Part shown: piece by piece, positions 33,720-45,014 of the stretch
How the letters are laid out: each line of letters starts with the position of its first letter
Position numbering within the stretch: position 1 is the first letter of the stretch
Notes under the pieces: generated by a model
Seen by the model: only the letters and a program-made list of their open reading frames with translations
Databases searched by the model: none
Told to the model about the DNA's origin: nothing
Assembly: GCA_034766995.1 (NCBI GenBank)
Contig: CM068313.1
Span: forward strand, 52,413,775 to 52,477,774
DNA: 64,000 nucleotides
Direction: 5' to 3'
DNA from: Acanthacorydalis orientalis
Taxonomy: Eukaryota > Arthropoda > Insecta > Megaloptera > Corydalidae
Program-made: the position numbers and the translations under genes

Positions 33720-34060
33720 GGTGTGCAAATTGATTCGGTTCCTTTTTATAGAAAATGAATGTTTACGGAAAAATGGAATACATTCCAATCATCAAAATAT
33801 CCTCCATTATTTTTACAATTTTACTCCATCTGTCGGGTAACTGACTAATCCCTTGTCGAAAAAGATGGTGGATTTGATTCAATGAAGTAGTAGTGCAGAA
33901 TTGTTGCATGTTTTATGTGTTACATCTTCCTCCAAAGCTGAGAAAGTCATTCCTATGACTTCGCAAACAGTTTTTTTCAACTGGAATGTGAAAAGTTGCA
34001 ATATCTTATATGCTGGCTCCTGGATGTCATCATATTCATTGATGTTTTGTCAGGTTATGT
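33720..34060 (-). pseudogene. Mariner transposase C-terminal relic
   Basis: Across a frameshift the reverse strand reads HHLFRQGISQLPDRWSKIV, then KNNGGYFDD, the closing segment of many mariner transposases (GIxxLPxRWxKVVxNNGxYF). Upstream text is too decayed to read. Confidence 0.6.
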
Positions 34061-34169
34061 CAACTGCTTGACCTAGAGATACACTGTTTTTAAATGTTAA
34101 GATTGACATTTTAAAACCGTAAAATAGCAAAAAACATATTTTAATTTAAAACAGAGTTATGATTGATCC

Positions 34170-34830
34170 AATTTCAAGACACAATTAATTTTTACACCTA
34201 ATGCAGAGTTTTCCCATAAGGACGTATTTTTTTTTATAATTTGAAATAAAACACAGAATTTGCTCTGAAACTTTAAGTGTCTGCATTGTAAATAATAGGC
34301 GTATACTATTCATAAACGAAAAATAATATCATATAAGTGACCGCCGCGTACTTTCTTACTAGTAACTATTATTTTATTATTTTCAATAACATCCATACAC
34401 AACTGAAGCTTTATCTCACCAATTACTCTTCGGACTCCATCTTTCAGGTCATAAATTGTTTTTAGGATTATTGGCGTACACCTGTCCTTTAACGTGACTT
34501 AGAAGAAAGTAGTCTAACGGTGTTAAATAGCAGGATCTCGATAACCAATTAATGAATTTATTTCTGAAAATAACACGACCAGAAAATTTCGTCCTCAATA
34601 AATCAATTGTTTCACCATTTTTTTGGCTTGTTGCACCGTCCTGTTGGAGCCATATATCCTCCAGATCAATATCATCCAGCGCTTCCCACAGAAAAATGGT
34701 TATCTTGTTTCAGTATCTTTCTCTATTTGCATTAATCGCTTTATCAGCCTGATTTTCAAAAAAATAATGACTATTGAATCTACCGAACTAAAGCGCGCAC
34801 CAGTTTGTCATCTGTGAAATATAACCTCTT
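34170..34830 (-). pseudogene. Tc1/IS630-superfamily transposase relic (QQDGAT type)
   Basis: Reverse strand reads MWLQQDGATSQK (second catalytic Asp in QQDGA), a stretch over a loop with RNFLVVLFSEINSLIGYRDP (family: ISRxGDVNWPPRSCD), LTPLDYFL-like text (third Asp), then LKDRCTPIIL, LKDGVRRVIGEIKLQLCMDV and VRGGHLYDIIF (family C-terminus). This is the arthropod family with a QQDGATxHT motif, also seen, better kept, at 43767-45014. Several stops; the N-terminal half is absent. Forward open frames at 34552-34817 are shadows. Confidence 0.8.
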
Positions 34831-35264
34831 AACAAATTGCATCCCTATTCGAAAAACCTTTACATCGATAAAGTGTAATACTAATCTAAAATTTTACTAT
34901 TTTAGATATACTGTTACCTCCTAGACGTACCAAAACGTACAATAATGTGCCAGTAAAGTTTCCCGTAACATTAAACACTCTGTTGGTTCCATAAAAATAA
35001 AAAGCTTTAGCAGTTTTGACAAAAATGTTCTAGCTCGTTATATCTTCGAACACTTATTATAATTTTCAATCTTTCAAACCTTTCAATTTGATGATTATAA
35101 TAAAATTCGTTATTATACTCTAAGTTGATAATATCGGAAATATTTACAATGAAATTTGGTAAAGAACCAAAATAAAAATCTGATCAATATTATAATCAAC
35201 ATATTAAACGTCTATTGAATAAAAAAAAAAACAGTTAATTTAACAACAGGGTTATTTTATTTTT
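34831..35264. other. No feature recognised
   Basis: AT-rich without repeat relatives. Confidence 0.4.
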
Positions 35265-35310
35265 ACTAAAACCAGAGGGCTCTAATTCGGGCATATATGC
35301 GCTTAATATC

Positions 35311-35366
<56 letters not shown>

Positions 35367-35530
35367 TATGTCTATATAATCACTCTCTCTATATTGCAAA
35401 GCAGTTGCTGAATAAAGTAGCACATTTCAAGTAGTTATTATTGATACCAATATCATAATTCTTCTTGAAAATTTCGTGTAACTTCGGATATCTTCGTTAA
35501 TAATAATTTAGTGCAAATTCTGTATACACA
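35265..35530 (+). repeat. Composite (TA)n repeat, copy B
   Basis: Order: agagggctctaattc, gcgcttaatatcatta, (TA)n 35313-35363, ttagtatgtctatataatca, ctctatattgcaaagcagtt, then cgtgtaacttcggatatctt and taataataatttagtgcaaa. Copies A (1490-1850) and C (40838-41129 and 43139-43302) have the same order. Its GC-box is short. Confidence 0.85.
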
Positions 35531-35589
35531 TTTCTTTAAAAACTTTTTGTTCATTTTTTAAATTTCCAGAATATTTTTTTCTATATATA

Positions 35590-35638
35590 AATAGACTAAG
35601 GGGGTTTGCCTCCTGCTTAATGCACTCGCCCACTTGAA

Positions 35639-35717
<79 letters not shown>
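35590..35717. repeat. GC-box-like piece followed by (TA)n
   Basis: aagggggtttgcctcctgct and aatgcactcgcccac at 35599-35635 resemble the GC-boxes of the composite repeat; a long (TA)n runs 35641-35717. May be a truncated member. Confidence 0.6.
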
Positions 35718-35718
<1 letters not shown>

Positions 35719-35900
35719 CTACCTCCAAATACAAATAATTTTCCTGCTAATATCACTTTTAAATACATCGAAAAATGTATTATCAATACTCATCAAAACG
35801 CTTGAGTATCATAGAAGCCTTCTCCCAAATAAATAAGTCGACGTTATGGATTTTTTACAATTCTCTTTTATTTTTTGTGAATAATTTTGATTTTATTGTT

Positions 35901-35988
35901 ATATATATATATATATATATATTAGAGAGAGAGAGAGAGTTGTCATATCTTATTTAATTTGTATGTTTTAATTTTCTCTATCTATCTA

Positions 35989-36022
<34 letters not shown>
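35901..36022. repeat. (TA)n(GA)n and (ATCT)n(TA)n microsatellites
   Basis: AT 35901-35922 with GA to 35939; ATCT 35978-35991 with TA to 36022. Confidence 0.95.
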
Positions 36023-36025
<3 letters not shown>

Positions 36026-36798
36026 GTGTGTTTGTACTAAGTTTAAAAATGTGTAAATATATTATTTCTATGTTTTAAAACTCTTTTCATACGTAAATTA
36101 TCATCATTTACGTTCAATTTCAATTATTTAAAAATGTGTTTATAAAACGCAAATAAATTTATGACGTCATTTTTTTGTATGTATGTGTATATATATATAT
36201 ATCTTTTTACCTGTACATCCCTTAGGGCATTAATATTTATCTATATACACAAATTTATTTTGAAGACACGTATTCGGATACATCCATAAACAACAAATTT
36301 TCAACATTTTAACTTGTGTCATTTGTCAAATATATTTTGGTACCTCGACTACAGGTATATACACATGTTGTAACCTTACCGAAAATATATTTACAATTTT
36401 TAAAGAACATATTGATGTTTTTTTGTGCTTATTTTTTATCATTTAGTTACACCTCTCGTACATTTAATCATAATTACGACAATTCTTTTAGTAATCATGT
36501 TGCGATGTTGCAAACATATACCATTTTTTTTTTATTAACATCAGTATGTTTAATAAACACTCATCAGGTTTTAAGATATTGCGTCATTTTTTTAATTTTA
36601 CTTTTTTTCATTTATATATATATATATACACGTACGGTCCTATAAGATATATGCGTAATTATTGATGGTAATTCCGTTGTTTATTTTTGTCGCTGGCTGA
36701 AAATTAAATTATTTATATAAACAAACGTCGAAATGTCAATTATAGTAGAACTGCAAATATTTAAATTTCTAGATTCAAATTAGATTTTTATTGACCTA
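36023..36798. other. AT-rich DNA, short (TA)n runs
   Basis: TA runs at 36187-36202 and 36615-36629. The open frame at 36316-36645 has no recognised motif; it is A/T-driven with YIYIY at its end. Confidence 0.4.
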
Positions 36799-37416
36799 TT
36801 AACCCTTTGAACTCGTATGTCACGCTAGAGATGGAAATACAGATTTGCTATAAAACTAGTGTCACCTCTAAGATCACAAAAATAATTATTTGCTTAAAAT
36901 GGTGGTGAAAAATGTTCTTCTGGGGATTAGAAGTATTTTCCATCAATTTGTACATTTTATATAAAATTTCGTGTAAAAGGAATGGTGTGAAACCAGTAAT
37001 CCATCTACCTTTTATACGGAAATTAGTGGTTTCCTTAGTGGAAAATTTCAGACAAACAATGTAGATCCTCAATATCAAATTTCGAAAATCGACTTGATGG
37101 AAAACTTGACAACCAGATCCACAAGCGAAACATAATAATTTTATGGTCTGTTCAAATAGAAAAATTAAAGGTGGTAGGGAGATAACAGTTTATTTTTGTG
37201 AAACGTGCGAAAGACATCCTTTCTTTAACTTTGGAAATTCTTTTAAGAATTACAATACTTTAAAAAAATAATAATAAATAAGTTCTTTAATAATAATAAA
37301 AAATAAAACAAAGACAATAAAATTTACTGTTATATATATACTCACCAAGTTTACCTAAAAATAAACACAAGTAAGTACTCAATAACATTAGAAAAAAATC
37401 GAGTTCAAAGGGTTAA
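36799..37416. mobile_element. TTAA-flanked piggyBac-like element (618 bp)
   Basis: Left ttaaccctttgaactcg and right inverse cgagttcaaagggttaa, perfect over 17 bp including TTAA. TTAA target and CCC-starting ends are the hallmark of piggyBac elements. The reverse open frame at 36848-37078 (76 codons) shows no DDD core I recognise, so the element is non-autonomous or cannot be classified further. Confidence 0.78.
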
Positions 37417-37715
37417 ATTAATTATAGTCAGTATTATCTCTATGCTTTTTTCAATATATTCTCCTTGTTGTTCTGAAAGATAACGTAAAATGATTTGAAA
37501 AGGAATGATTTTATTATCCTTGTTATCAAATGTGCTTTGTATTTTTCTTTTTGGGCATGCATCGTCATTTCTTAAGAACAGAGCTTAGACTATTTGTTAA
37601 GAAATTATTTTATTTACTTTGAAAATAGTTATAGTTACTTAGTAAAAGAAAATTCTTAGCGCTTCATATCGTTTTTTGACAGTATTCCACTTATCTACCA
37701 TTTTTGACCGTTAAC
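37417..37715. other. No feature recognised
   Basis: AT-rich; nothing seen. Confidence 0.35.
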
Positions 37716-37802
37716 AAAATGATTCTCTTCCATTTATCAGCTTTAAGCACCATCATGTCAGCATGTGGTGCATAACAAGCTGTTTCATCTATTCATCCAG
37801 AA
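37716..37802 (+). repeat. Dispersed repeat, left part, interrupted by hAT
   Basis: gattctcttccattt and agcaccatcatgtcagca match 45848-45930; the match resumes at 38764 after the hAT insertion. Positions 37795-37802 (atccagaa) are the left target duplication. Confidence 0.82.
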
Positions 37803-38763
37803 CAGGGGTTCCCAAATTTTTTGAGAGGATGTACATGGAAAGAGCTAGATGGGCCGGATCCTAAAAGAACATTCTATTTTCCTATAATTATATACTGCAT
37901 ACTTAGAAATGAATAAATGGAAGAGTTTTTATTCATAAGAAAATAAATGTATGCAAATATATCTAATATGCGCAACAATAATTAAATGTGGATAAGTAAA
38001 AGTTATTTTGCAAGAAAATAGGTATAAGAAAAGAAAGCATTTTTATCTATATACATGTACAGTTTTAAAAAATACCCCAATAGTTAAGGTGGTACCAAGT
38101 CAATACCTAAAGAATAACATGAGTATTAAAAAGCACTAATGTGAAGAATGAGCATGCTTTGTTGATCTTTGAATTACTTCTTCAATATTTGGTGTCAAGT
38201 TTGAAATACCTATTTCTTAAAAAATCTTTCAAAATGGTTATCTGTCAATCTTCAGCGATTTTTTGATGTAATAACTTCATTCTGGAGAATGTCTCTTCAC
38301 AAATATATGTACTACCAAATATGGAGTCCATTTTCTTTTCAATTTTTTTAGTTTTGCTGTAATTACTTTCTGACAATATGGAATAGAACCTAATTAAATT
38401 TTCATTTTGAAATAGTTATTTCAGTATATAATCAGTTTATAAATCTATTAACTCTAATTGCTTATTATCATCAACGATAACACTAAAAGGTTTTTGAAAC
38501 AAAATAAAGGACTTTTCATGTCTGTAAAAATCATTAAAGCGGTTGTTTAATTCTCTTTGTACCAAAATAATTTTGTCATCACAAAGTTTGACACAAAAAT
38601 TAAATTCTGTCGAAATATTTTTCCACAAATAGTCACTGTATGGAAAATGTAAGAAATAAATATCGTTGTATCTATTTTTTGAAAAATCATAGTTTTTATA
38701 TAATATTCAATGTGTCCGCGGCCACTTAAAAACCTTTCACAGGCCCTAGATTGGGGACCGATG
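37803..38763 (-). mobile_element. hAT element (961 bp) with 8-bp target duplication
   Basis: Ends caggggttcccaa (37803) and, inverted, catcggtccccaa (to 38763). Flanking 8-mers atccagaa and atctaaaa are a decayed target duplication, and the uninterrupted relative at 45.9 kb has atctagtg, close to the known hAT target preference (nTCTAGAn). Near both ends are the GGGCCGGAT and GGCCGCGG patches usual for this group. The N-terminal half of the gene is missing, so it is a deletion copy. Confidence 0.88.
38060..38640 (-). pseudogene. hAT transposase C-terminal half
   Basis: Mostly one reverse-strand frame: RFNDFYRHEKSFILFQKPFS, VIVDDNKQLELIDL and a stop, TDYILK and a stop, LFQNENLIRFYSILSESNYS, then MDSIFGSTYICEETFSRMKL, LHQKIAED. 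This is the hAT dimerisation domain of the GTF2IRD2/FAM200/ZBED5-like (Charlie) group, whose form is MASMFGSTYVCEQLFSxMKxxK. Only three or so stops in about 190 codons, so it is fairly young. The zinc finger and the first catalytic residues are absent. Confidence 0.87.
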
Positions 38764-38950
38764 ATCTAAAAAGTCATAAAATTCACCATTTCCGGTTCAT
38801 TCATCCATTTACATTTACCCCTCGAATGACTTTATAAAACATTGTTCTATTATGTTTAAGAATGTGTGATTAATTCTAATAATAAAAAAAATAACAATGT
38901 TCAACGATCTGAAAATCGTATGGTTGAAATTAATGTTATATTTATGTCTT
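38764..38950 (+). repeat. Dispersed repeat, right part after hAT
   Basis: attcaccatttccggttcat, gactttataaaacattgttc, tattatgtttaagaatgtg and gatctgaaaatcgtatggtt match 45945-46140. Starts with the right target duplication atctaaaa. Confidence 0.82.
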
Positions 38951-40837
38951 ATGTTGTTCGCAGTTAACAAAGCACTGAAATAAAATAAGAAATAAAAACT
39001 AGTTGTTAACCATGCATAATAAAATAGTAATCTTAATCTCTATAAATCTGCATGATAGAGTCAAGAGAAATAATTGTATACTGTTTTTTGTTGAACTCAC
39101 AGTATTGAAAGAAGAGAAAAAAACGTTCGTTAACAGAATTTCTTAAATTTGAATCAATAAATAAAAATATTTCTAAGGAATTCAATAGATAAGCGAATAT
39201 GATTTTTCCCAAAATAGTACTTGCAAAGTCTTAAGTGGATATACGCGCTGCAGTTCAAGACTTTGTGTCCGCATACCAGTGATCAAACGAGGATAACTTT
39301 TGATTAAATTTTTTTTAATTCATATTCAACAAATATGTATGTCTATAAAAGATTATAAATTTTTATTCTATTTTTAATAACTGACACACAGTTGAAAAAT
39401 TGAGACGCCATATTTCAGTGATGGGATCAGGATAACTCTTGATATTTTTCCTCTGGATATTTTTTAAATATTTTTTTCAGTTATGTTCAGCAAAGAAGTG
39501 TCAACAAATGATCAGATACTTTTTCAATTTTTGGGAGAAAAGAAAAAAAAGTTTTTCAATTTTGATAAAATTTAAAATTTGGTTCTGTTTAAATGTAGAG
39601 AACTTAATTTCGAACATTTGAAAATAAAGATAAAGAAATCAATAAAATTCATCCAGTGGTTCTCAAAAAATTCCAGCCCAAAATTTTTTTCTCAACAAAT
39701 GAAATTGGTTGTTACTTTGTAATTTGATGTGTTAGTCTGTTGATCTCATGTTGATATTTTTTCTCTTTGAAATGTGTGTGCAATAACTTAGTACAACTTG
39801 TTTCAAAATAATCAACCAATAAGAAGTGCGTATTTTTAAACATAAAGCGTGCGTTTGCCTATGACGTGTCAATCTCAACTAACATAACTGATTTCAGTCA
39901 CAAACTATATTTAGGGTTTACATCTAATCAGCTGTTGGTTGTATAAATCCTGTTAAAATATTCCTCGAGTTCAATATATAAATCATGTTTGATTGCCTCG
40001 TTTTTGGCTAGCCTAGTAATATGAATATCTTGTGTAGCCAAATACGTCACTCAATTCCAAAAAGCAGTGTTATTTTATAGCCGTACAGTTATTTATGCAT
40101 ACGCGTAGCTGTGAACTTTTAATGGATGTTATATGGAAATGGATGGATTATATGGAACGGATATTAAGAATTTATATGTGTTGTCGGATCAAAATCGATA
40201 ATAGTTTTAACAGTTCAGTTCATTTTGTGTTTCTGTTATTAAATTTACGTTTAGGCGATTGAACATGGAATTTACTTAGTTTTAAATAAGGGGTGGTTCA
40301 ACCCTAAATGTTTAGTATGAAGTGTATTTCTATTTTGTATTCGTATTCGGCCGCTAATGACCTTAGTTGTTAACGTAACCCTAAACCCAAAAATTCTATC
40401 TATCTTTTAATGAACATTTAATAGAATTTCTTGCCTATGTGTATATACATACACTATATGTACATACAGTTACTGTAAAAATATTCATTTGAGACAATAA
40501 AAATGAAATCATAATTAGTTAACTCTTCCTTAGCGCTATAATCATAATTTATGACTATAACACTACAGAAGAAATAACCAATATTTTTGAGTTAAATGTT
40601 GTAAAATTTAAAACGAACGTAGCATGAAAAAATATATAATAGTATCATTTTAACATCGTGTTTGGGGCACTGTTATCAATTCATATTAACCTATTTCTAA
40701 TATTTAGTATTTTGGTAAAAATGTGTAGATTGATATTAAAAAAATGACGATTTATTTAATATAAAAACAGAAAATAAGCACAGATGTCTGAAAGTATGAA
40801 AAATAAAAAAAAAAAACATTTTTTTCATATACTAGAG
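38951..40837. other. No gene recognised
   Basis: A weak direct repeat of about 130 bp (cagtgatcaaacgaggataa at 39280, cagtgatgggatcaggataa at 39415) is visible. The GC-richer patch at 39840-40100 has no known similarity. The open frame 39439-39621 is A/T-driven. Confidence 0.4.
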
Positions 40838-40948
40838 GGTCTTGCCTTCTACTCGTTGCGCTCGCCGATACCCGTAGGACTCTGCCACCGCTCACTTCTC
40901 TCGCTCTCTATTCGTTTCACTCGTATCGCATATATTAGCTCAATATCG

Positions 40949-41002
<54 letters not shown>

Positions 41003-41051
41003 TAGTATGTCTATATAATCACCCTCGCGGGTATATTGCAACGTAGTTGTT

Positions 41052-41107
<56 letters not shown>

Positions 41108-41129
41108 GTATGTTAGTATAATATCTCTC
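40838..41129 (+). repeat. Composite (TA)n repeat, copy C, left part
   Basis: GC-box 40838-40930 (tctactcgttgcgctcgccg, tctgccaccgctcacttctc), then cgcatatattagctcaatat, (TA)n 40950-40988 with TG to 41002, gttagtatgtctatataatc, accctcgcgggtatattgca, a second (TA)n 41055-41097. It breaks off at the Tc1 element and resumes at 43139. Confidence 0.87.
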
Positions 41130-41288
41130 ATAGTTACGTCAGTCACAAAAATATCCGACCACATCTTTTATTCAGTATATTTTGTGATAAATTAAGTTTA
41201 TAATAGAAAAAAAATTTAAAAATATGTTTGATATCGTTTATTACTGTACTTCAAAATATAATATTTTCAAATAATAATAATAATAATA

Positions 41289-41324
<36 letters not shown>

Positions 41325-43138
41325 TGAAAAAACATGTATTTTCAATTCAACATACCATATTTATACACATAAAAGTATCCGGCCATGCACAATAATTAAA
41401 ACTCATGGACCTAGAAATCGGTAAATCCCCGAATATTTTCGATTGCAACACTAACGTGCAACTGCACCATTGTCTTAAAATTTTTCGGTAGTATTGAATG
41501 TACTTCTTTACCTTCTAACAGTAATTTAATATTCGAATAATATTGAAGAAACGTGAAACATATATCAGAGAGAAAACTCATTATTTCTTTAAATAAAAAG
41601 GAATATTCGCAACGCAAAATTGTACAACAAACGGGTATTTCGCGTAGTACAGTCCAAAATATTGTCAAAAATTTCAAGACTGATAGTATATTCATGAATA
41701 AAGAATGATCAAGAAGATCCAAAATATTAAGTGAACGAGAGGAGAGACAAATTTTAAAGATTGTAGGAATTAATCCAAGTACAAGTGCTACAGAAATATG
41801 CGGGATATGCAAAAAAAGAAAAGGAAAGAATTTGAGTTCTGAAACAGTTTGTAGAGTCATCAGAAAAAAAATGTCTGTCATGGACGAGTTTCGTGAATGA
41901 AGTCATGGATAAGTAAACAGAATAGTGAAAAATGACTGGAATTCGCCAAAAAAACATGTGAATCAATCACAAGAGACTTTTGGGATACTATTATATTTAG
42001 TGTTGAGAGTAAATTTGAAATATTTAATTCATCGGCAAGAAAAATGGTATGGAAGAAACCTGGAACTGAATTCAATAAATAAAATCTCTAACCAACCGTA
42101 AAACATGGCGGTGATTCTATATTAGTGTAGGGTTGCATGTCGGGAGCTGAGACTGGAAACCTTCATTTTATTGGTAGCAAAATGGATCAGTTAGCTTATA
42201 TTGATATTTTAAAGCATCATTTAAAAACCAATTCAGAAAAGTTAGGATTGGAAAACAAATTTATATTACAACAGGACTACGATCCTAATCGCTTTGCCAG
42301 AAAATCGAAATAGTGGATTTTATACAATGTACCGAAACTAGTCTGATCACCTCCTCAGTCACCAGAGATGTATCTCATAGAACATTTGTGGGAAGTTTTG
42401 AAAAAATCTGTGACCAATCATTTCATAACCAGTAAAAAAGCATTGAAAATCTTTCTTCAACAAGAATGGGACTAAATCAACCCAGCTGTAACGAAAGAAT
42501 ATGTATATTTTATGCCTAATCGATTAAAAGCATGTTTTACTGTCCTGAAGAGTTCATCTCTTTTTATTATATTTATACGTATTGTCCAATCAAGATTAGG
42601 TATTTTTACAGTCCAGTTCATTCACATGTGTTTTGTTTTATCTTTATCTCTCATTTAGAGAAATATTGTTTTAATGAAATATTCTTAAGCGTTTGGCACA
42701 CATGCATTAGCGTTTCGAATTAAGGATGATTCGAATGCAAGTGCGCAAACGGAGTGTGTTTTTAATTTATAATTTGTGTTCGAGCGCTAATGACCTCCGT
42801 TGTCGATGCGCCATAAATCCTCAATAACTAACTAACTAGCTCGATTAAAAGCAATTCTGAAATCTAAGGAATATCCTACTAAGTACTAATTTTCATCATT
42901 TTAACTCTTTTTCAAGCAATATTGTGAGTGGCCGGATACTTTTGGCATATTGAATTGAAAACACACCTTTTTTTCAACATATTTTACATACATTTTTATT
43001 TGTAAATATTATATTTTGAAGTACAGTAATAAACGATATCAAACATATTTTTAAAAAATTTCGTCTCTACTGTAAACTTAATTTATCACATAAAATATAC
43101 TGAGTATAAGAGTGGCCGGATACTTTTGTGTCTAACTG
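41130..43138 (+). mobile_element. Tc1-like element with long IR/DR ends (about 2.0 kb)
   Basis: Terminal inverted repeats of about 215-260 bp. Outer site agtcacaaaaatatccgacc (41141) with inverse ggccggatacttttgtgt (43113-43130); inner site taaaagtatccggccatgca (41370) with inverse gtggccggatacttttggca (42928). Between the sites both arms share atattttgtgataaattaag and atgtttgatatcgtttatta. The left arm alone has grown (AAT)n(AT)n(GT)n at 41272-41324. It sits inside composite repeat copy C. Structure as in Sleeping Beauty/IR-DR Tc1 elements. Confidence 0.92.
41560..42545 (+). pseudogene. Tc1-like transposase, full span, broken
   Basis: The DNA-binding part is well kept: SLNKKEYSQRKIVQQTGISR, STVQNIVKNFKTDSIF, then SRRSKILSEREERQILKIVG, INPSTSATEI and LSSETVCRVIRKK. 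Catalytic part: FWDTIIFSVESKFEIFNS (first Asp mutated, SVES for SDES), TVKHGGDSILV, HFIGSKMDQLAYIDILKHHL, FILQQDYDPNRFA (second Asp kept), QSPEMYLIEHLWEVLKKSVT (third acidic residue, E of IEHLW) and MPNRLKACF at the end. Stops and a few frameshifts, plus the lost first Asp, make it inactive. The long reverse open frame 41411-41881 is its shadow. Confidence 0.9.
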
Positions 43139-43298
43139 TATATTACGACGTTTTTTTTATAAAATCGCACATTTCATTCCAATTGTTAAGTTATCAGTAT
43201 CATAATTTATCGTGTAACTTCGGACGTCATTGTTAATAATAATTTAATACAAAATCTACTCGTTTTTTGTACATTTTTTTACATTTTGTTGAACATTT

Positions 43299-43302
<4 letters not shown>
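43139..43302 (+). repeat. Composite (TA)n repeat, copy C, right part
   Basis: tattacgacgttttttttat, aaatcgcacat, then cgtgtaacttcggacgtcat and taataataatttaatacaaa, as in copies A and B; the missing left part is at 40838-41129. Confidence 0.87.

Positions 43303-43347
<45 letters not shown>
43303..43347. repeat. (TA)n microsatellite
   Basis: TA run closing copy C of the composite repeat. Confidence 0.95.
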
Positions 43348-43348
<1 letters not shown>

Positions 43349-43766
43349 CTATAATCAAAATACCATTCCCAACTAGTTGCACCAGTCTATTTAAAAATAA
43401 AAATAATACATAGGTGTTTCACAATTATAATCCACATAGCTGGGTTAAAAATTTACGTATACAAATACGAATATTTTTCCAATCTGATGAATGATCCCAG
43501 CTGGATTAGCTAGATATATGTGAGTCTGTGTACATAGTGCCTGGGACTTTCCGGTCTAGTAAACTTTCAGTTTTGATATCTAATAAAGCTCAATAATCAC
43601 GCATATTTCACTTTGTAGCAATTCACTGCACCTTTTAGAGAGTAGCATAGGGATTTACACATGTCATACGAGCATATATCTGAATATATATTTTTCACAT
43701 TTGTTTAGTTTTATTATTTCAGTAAACATGTTTATCTAGAATTTATCTGTGTATCATCATAATACA
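43348..43766. other. No feature recognised
   Basis: AT-rich without repeat relatives. Confidence 0.4.
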
Positions 43767-45014
43767 CAGGGTAACGTAAAAATAACTTAGGGGTTTGACT
43801 AAATAATAGTTTTTTTTTTTAAATGTCTTTTTTCTCCTTTTCAGTATTTTATAAATAAAACTCGGGGAATTTATTATGGAAAGGTACACGATGGAGCAAC
43901 GTATCAAAATAATTGAATTTTATTTAAAAAATCAGCGTTCAATTATTTTAACATAGAGGACATATCGTCGTTATTTTAATTTTTGAACAGGACCACTGGA
44001 GTCAATAATTAATCATTTGGTTGCACGTTTTCAACAATAAGGTGCAGTTAGTAACCGTCCAGGATCTGAAAGACATCGTTAAACTCTTACTGAAGAAAAT
44101 ACTCAGCGTGTACAGGAGAGTATTGAGCAAAATCCTGAAACGTCAACCAGAAGACGTTCAACCCAACTTGGAATATCTGGGAGGTCACTGGAAAGGATTT
44201 TGGTTGCATTTAAAGTGTTTCCATACAAAGTACAGTTGTACAAGAGCTAAAGCCAATAGATCATCAGCATCGCCTTAATTTTCTAATTCGTTTTCACCAA
44301 CAAGCATAAGAAAATAATGAATTTATTCACAATTTGATTATGAGTAATGATAAAGCTCATTCTACTTAAATGGCTCCCTGAACAGATAGAACTGTGGAAT
44401 CTGAGTAACAGAGAATCCAGGAGTACTTCATCAGCGATAGTAACACCCAGTTAACTGTACTATTTGGTGCTGAATAACGTCCAAAAAAATTATAAGCCCT
44501 TATTTATTTGAAAAGACAGTACTGTTGTAACCATAAATGGTGTTCATACGATGATAGAAATTTTTTTGAGGTCAGCAATTGATAATCATCCACAGATGTG
44601 GTTCCAACATGATGAAACTACAGAGCGCACAGAAAGACCCATTGTAGAACTTTTACGGGACATTTTTGGTGAACTCTTAATTTCAACAAACTTCGATTTT
44701 AATTGTCCTCCGCGTTCGCTTGATTTGAGCCCTCCCGATTTTTTCTTTGGGGCTCTTTAACAGAACATATATACGTTAATAACTCAAAAGCCATCCAAAG
44801 CTAAATAACAACATACGAGAAGAAATGTTTAGAAATTCTGACAGAAGTGATGGAAAATTCTTAAGAAATAGCTTGACTTTTTTAATCCAAAAGTGAGCAT
44901 CACTTACGTGACGTCATTTTTTATATATAATCAAGAAAATTCTCCATCCTGATACTATATTTTAGAAAATAAAAGAACATGAAAATATTAATGTTCTTTT
45001 TGAGCCTCCTGTAG
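43767..45014 (+). mobile_element. Tc1/IS630-superfamily element (QQDGAT-type family)
   Basis: Left end cagggtaacgtaaaaataac at about 43767; right end gttctttttgagcctcctg at 44993-45011, a loose inverse (cagg at the tip, AAAAAnAAC inside). About 1.25 kb with a complete-length decayed transposase gene. A second, older member of the same protein family is at 34170-34830. Confidence 0.78.
43876..44935 (+). pseudogene. QQDGAT-family transposase, full span, broken
   Basis: Starts at ATG 43876: MERYTMEQRIKIIEFYLKNQ and RRYFNF (N-terminal helix-turn-helix of this family, annotated in databases as DUF4817), VARFQQ, RPGSERHR, LTEENTQRVQESIEQNPETS, TRRRSTQLGISGRSLERIL (second helix-turn-helix) and FPYKVQLYKS. 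Later come RAMIEDFLRPAID-like IEIFLRSAIDNHPQMWFQHD (second Asp in FQHD), PIVELLRDIFGELLIS and PPRSLDLSPPDFFFGAL (third Asp in PPDFF), with a decayed C-terminus. Frameshifts between; the first-Asp segment near 44330 is badly decayed. Inactive. Confidence 0.88.

Noticed and set aside
39280..39540. Weak 130-bp direct repeat as an element
   Set aside because: Similarity is patchy and A/T-driven with no clear ends; mentioned only in the interval entry.
41411..41881. Reverse open frame of 156 codons, the longest in the window
   Set aside because: Antisense of the well-kept DNA-binding region of the Tc1 transposase at 41560-42545; A/T-rich antisense frames stay open easily.
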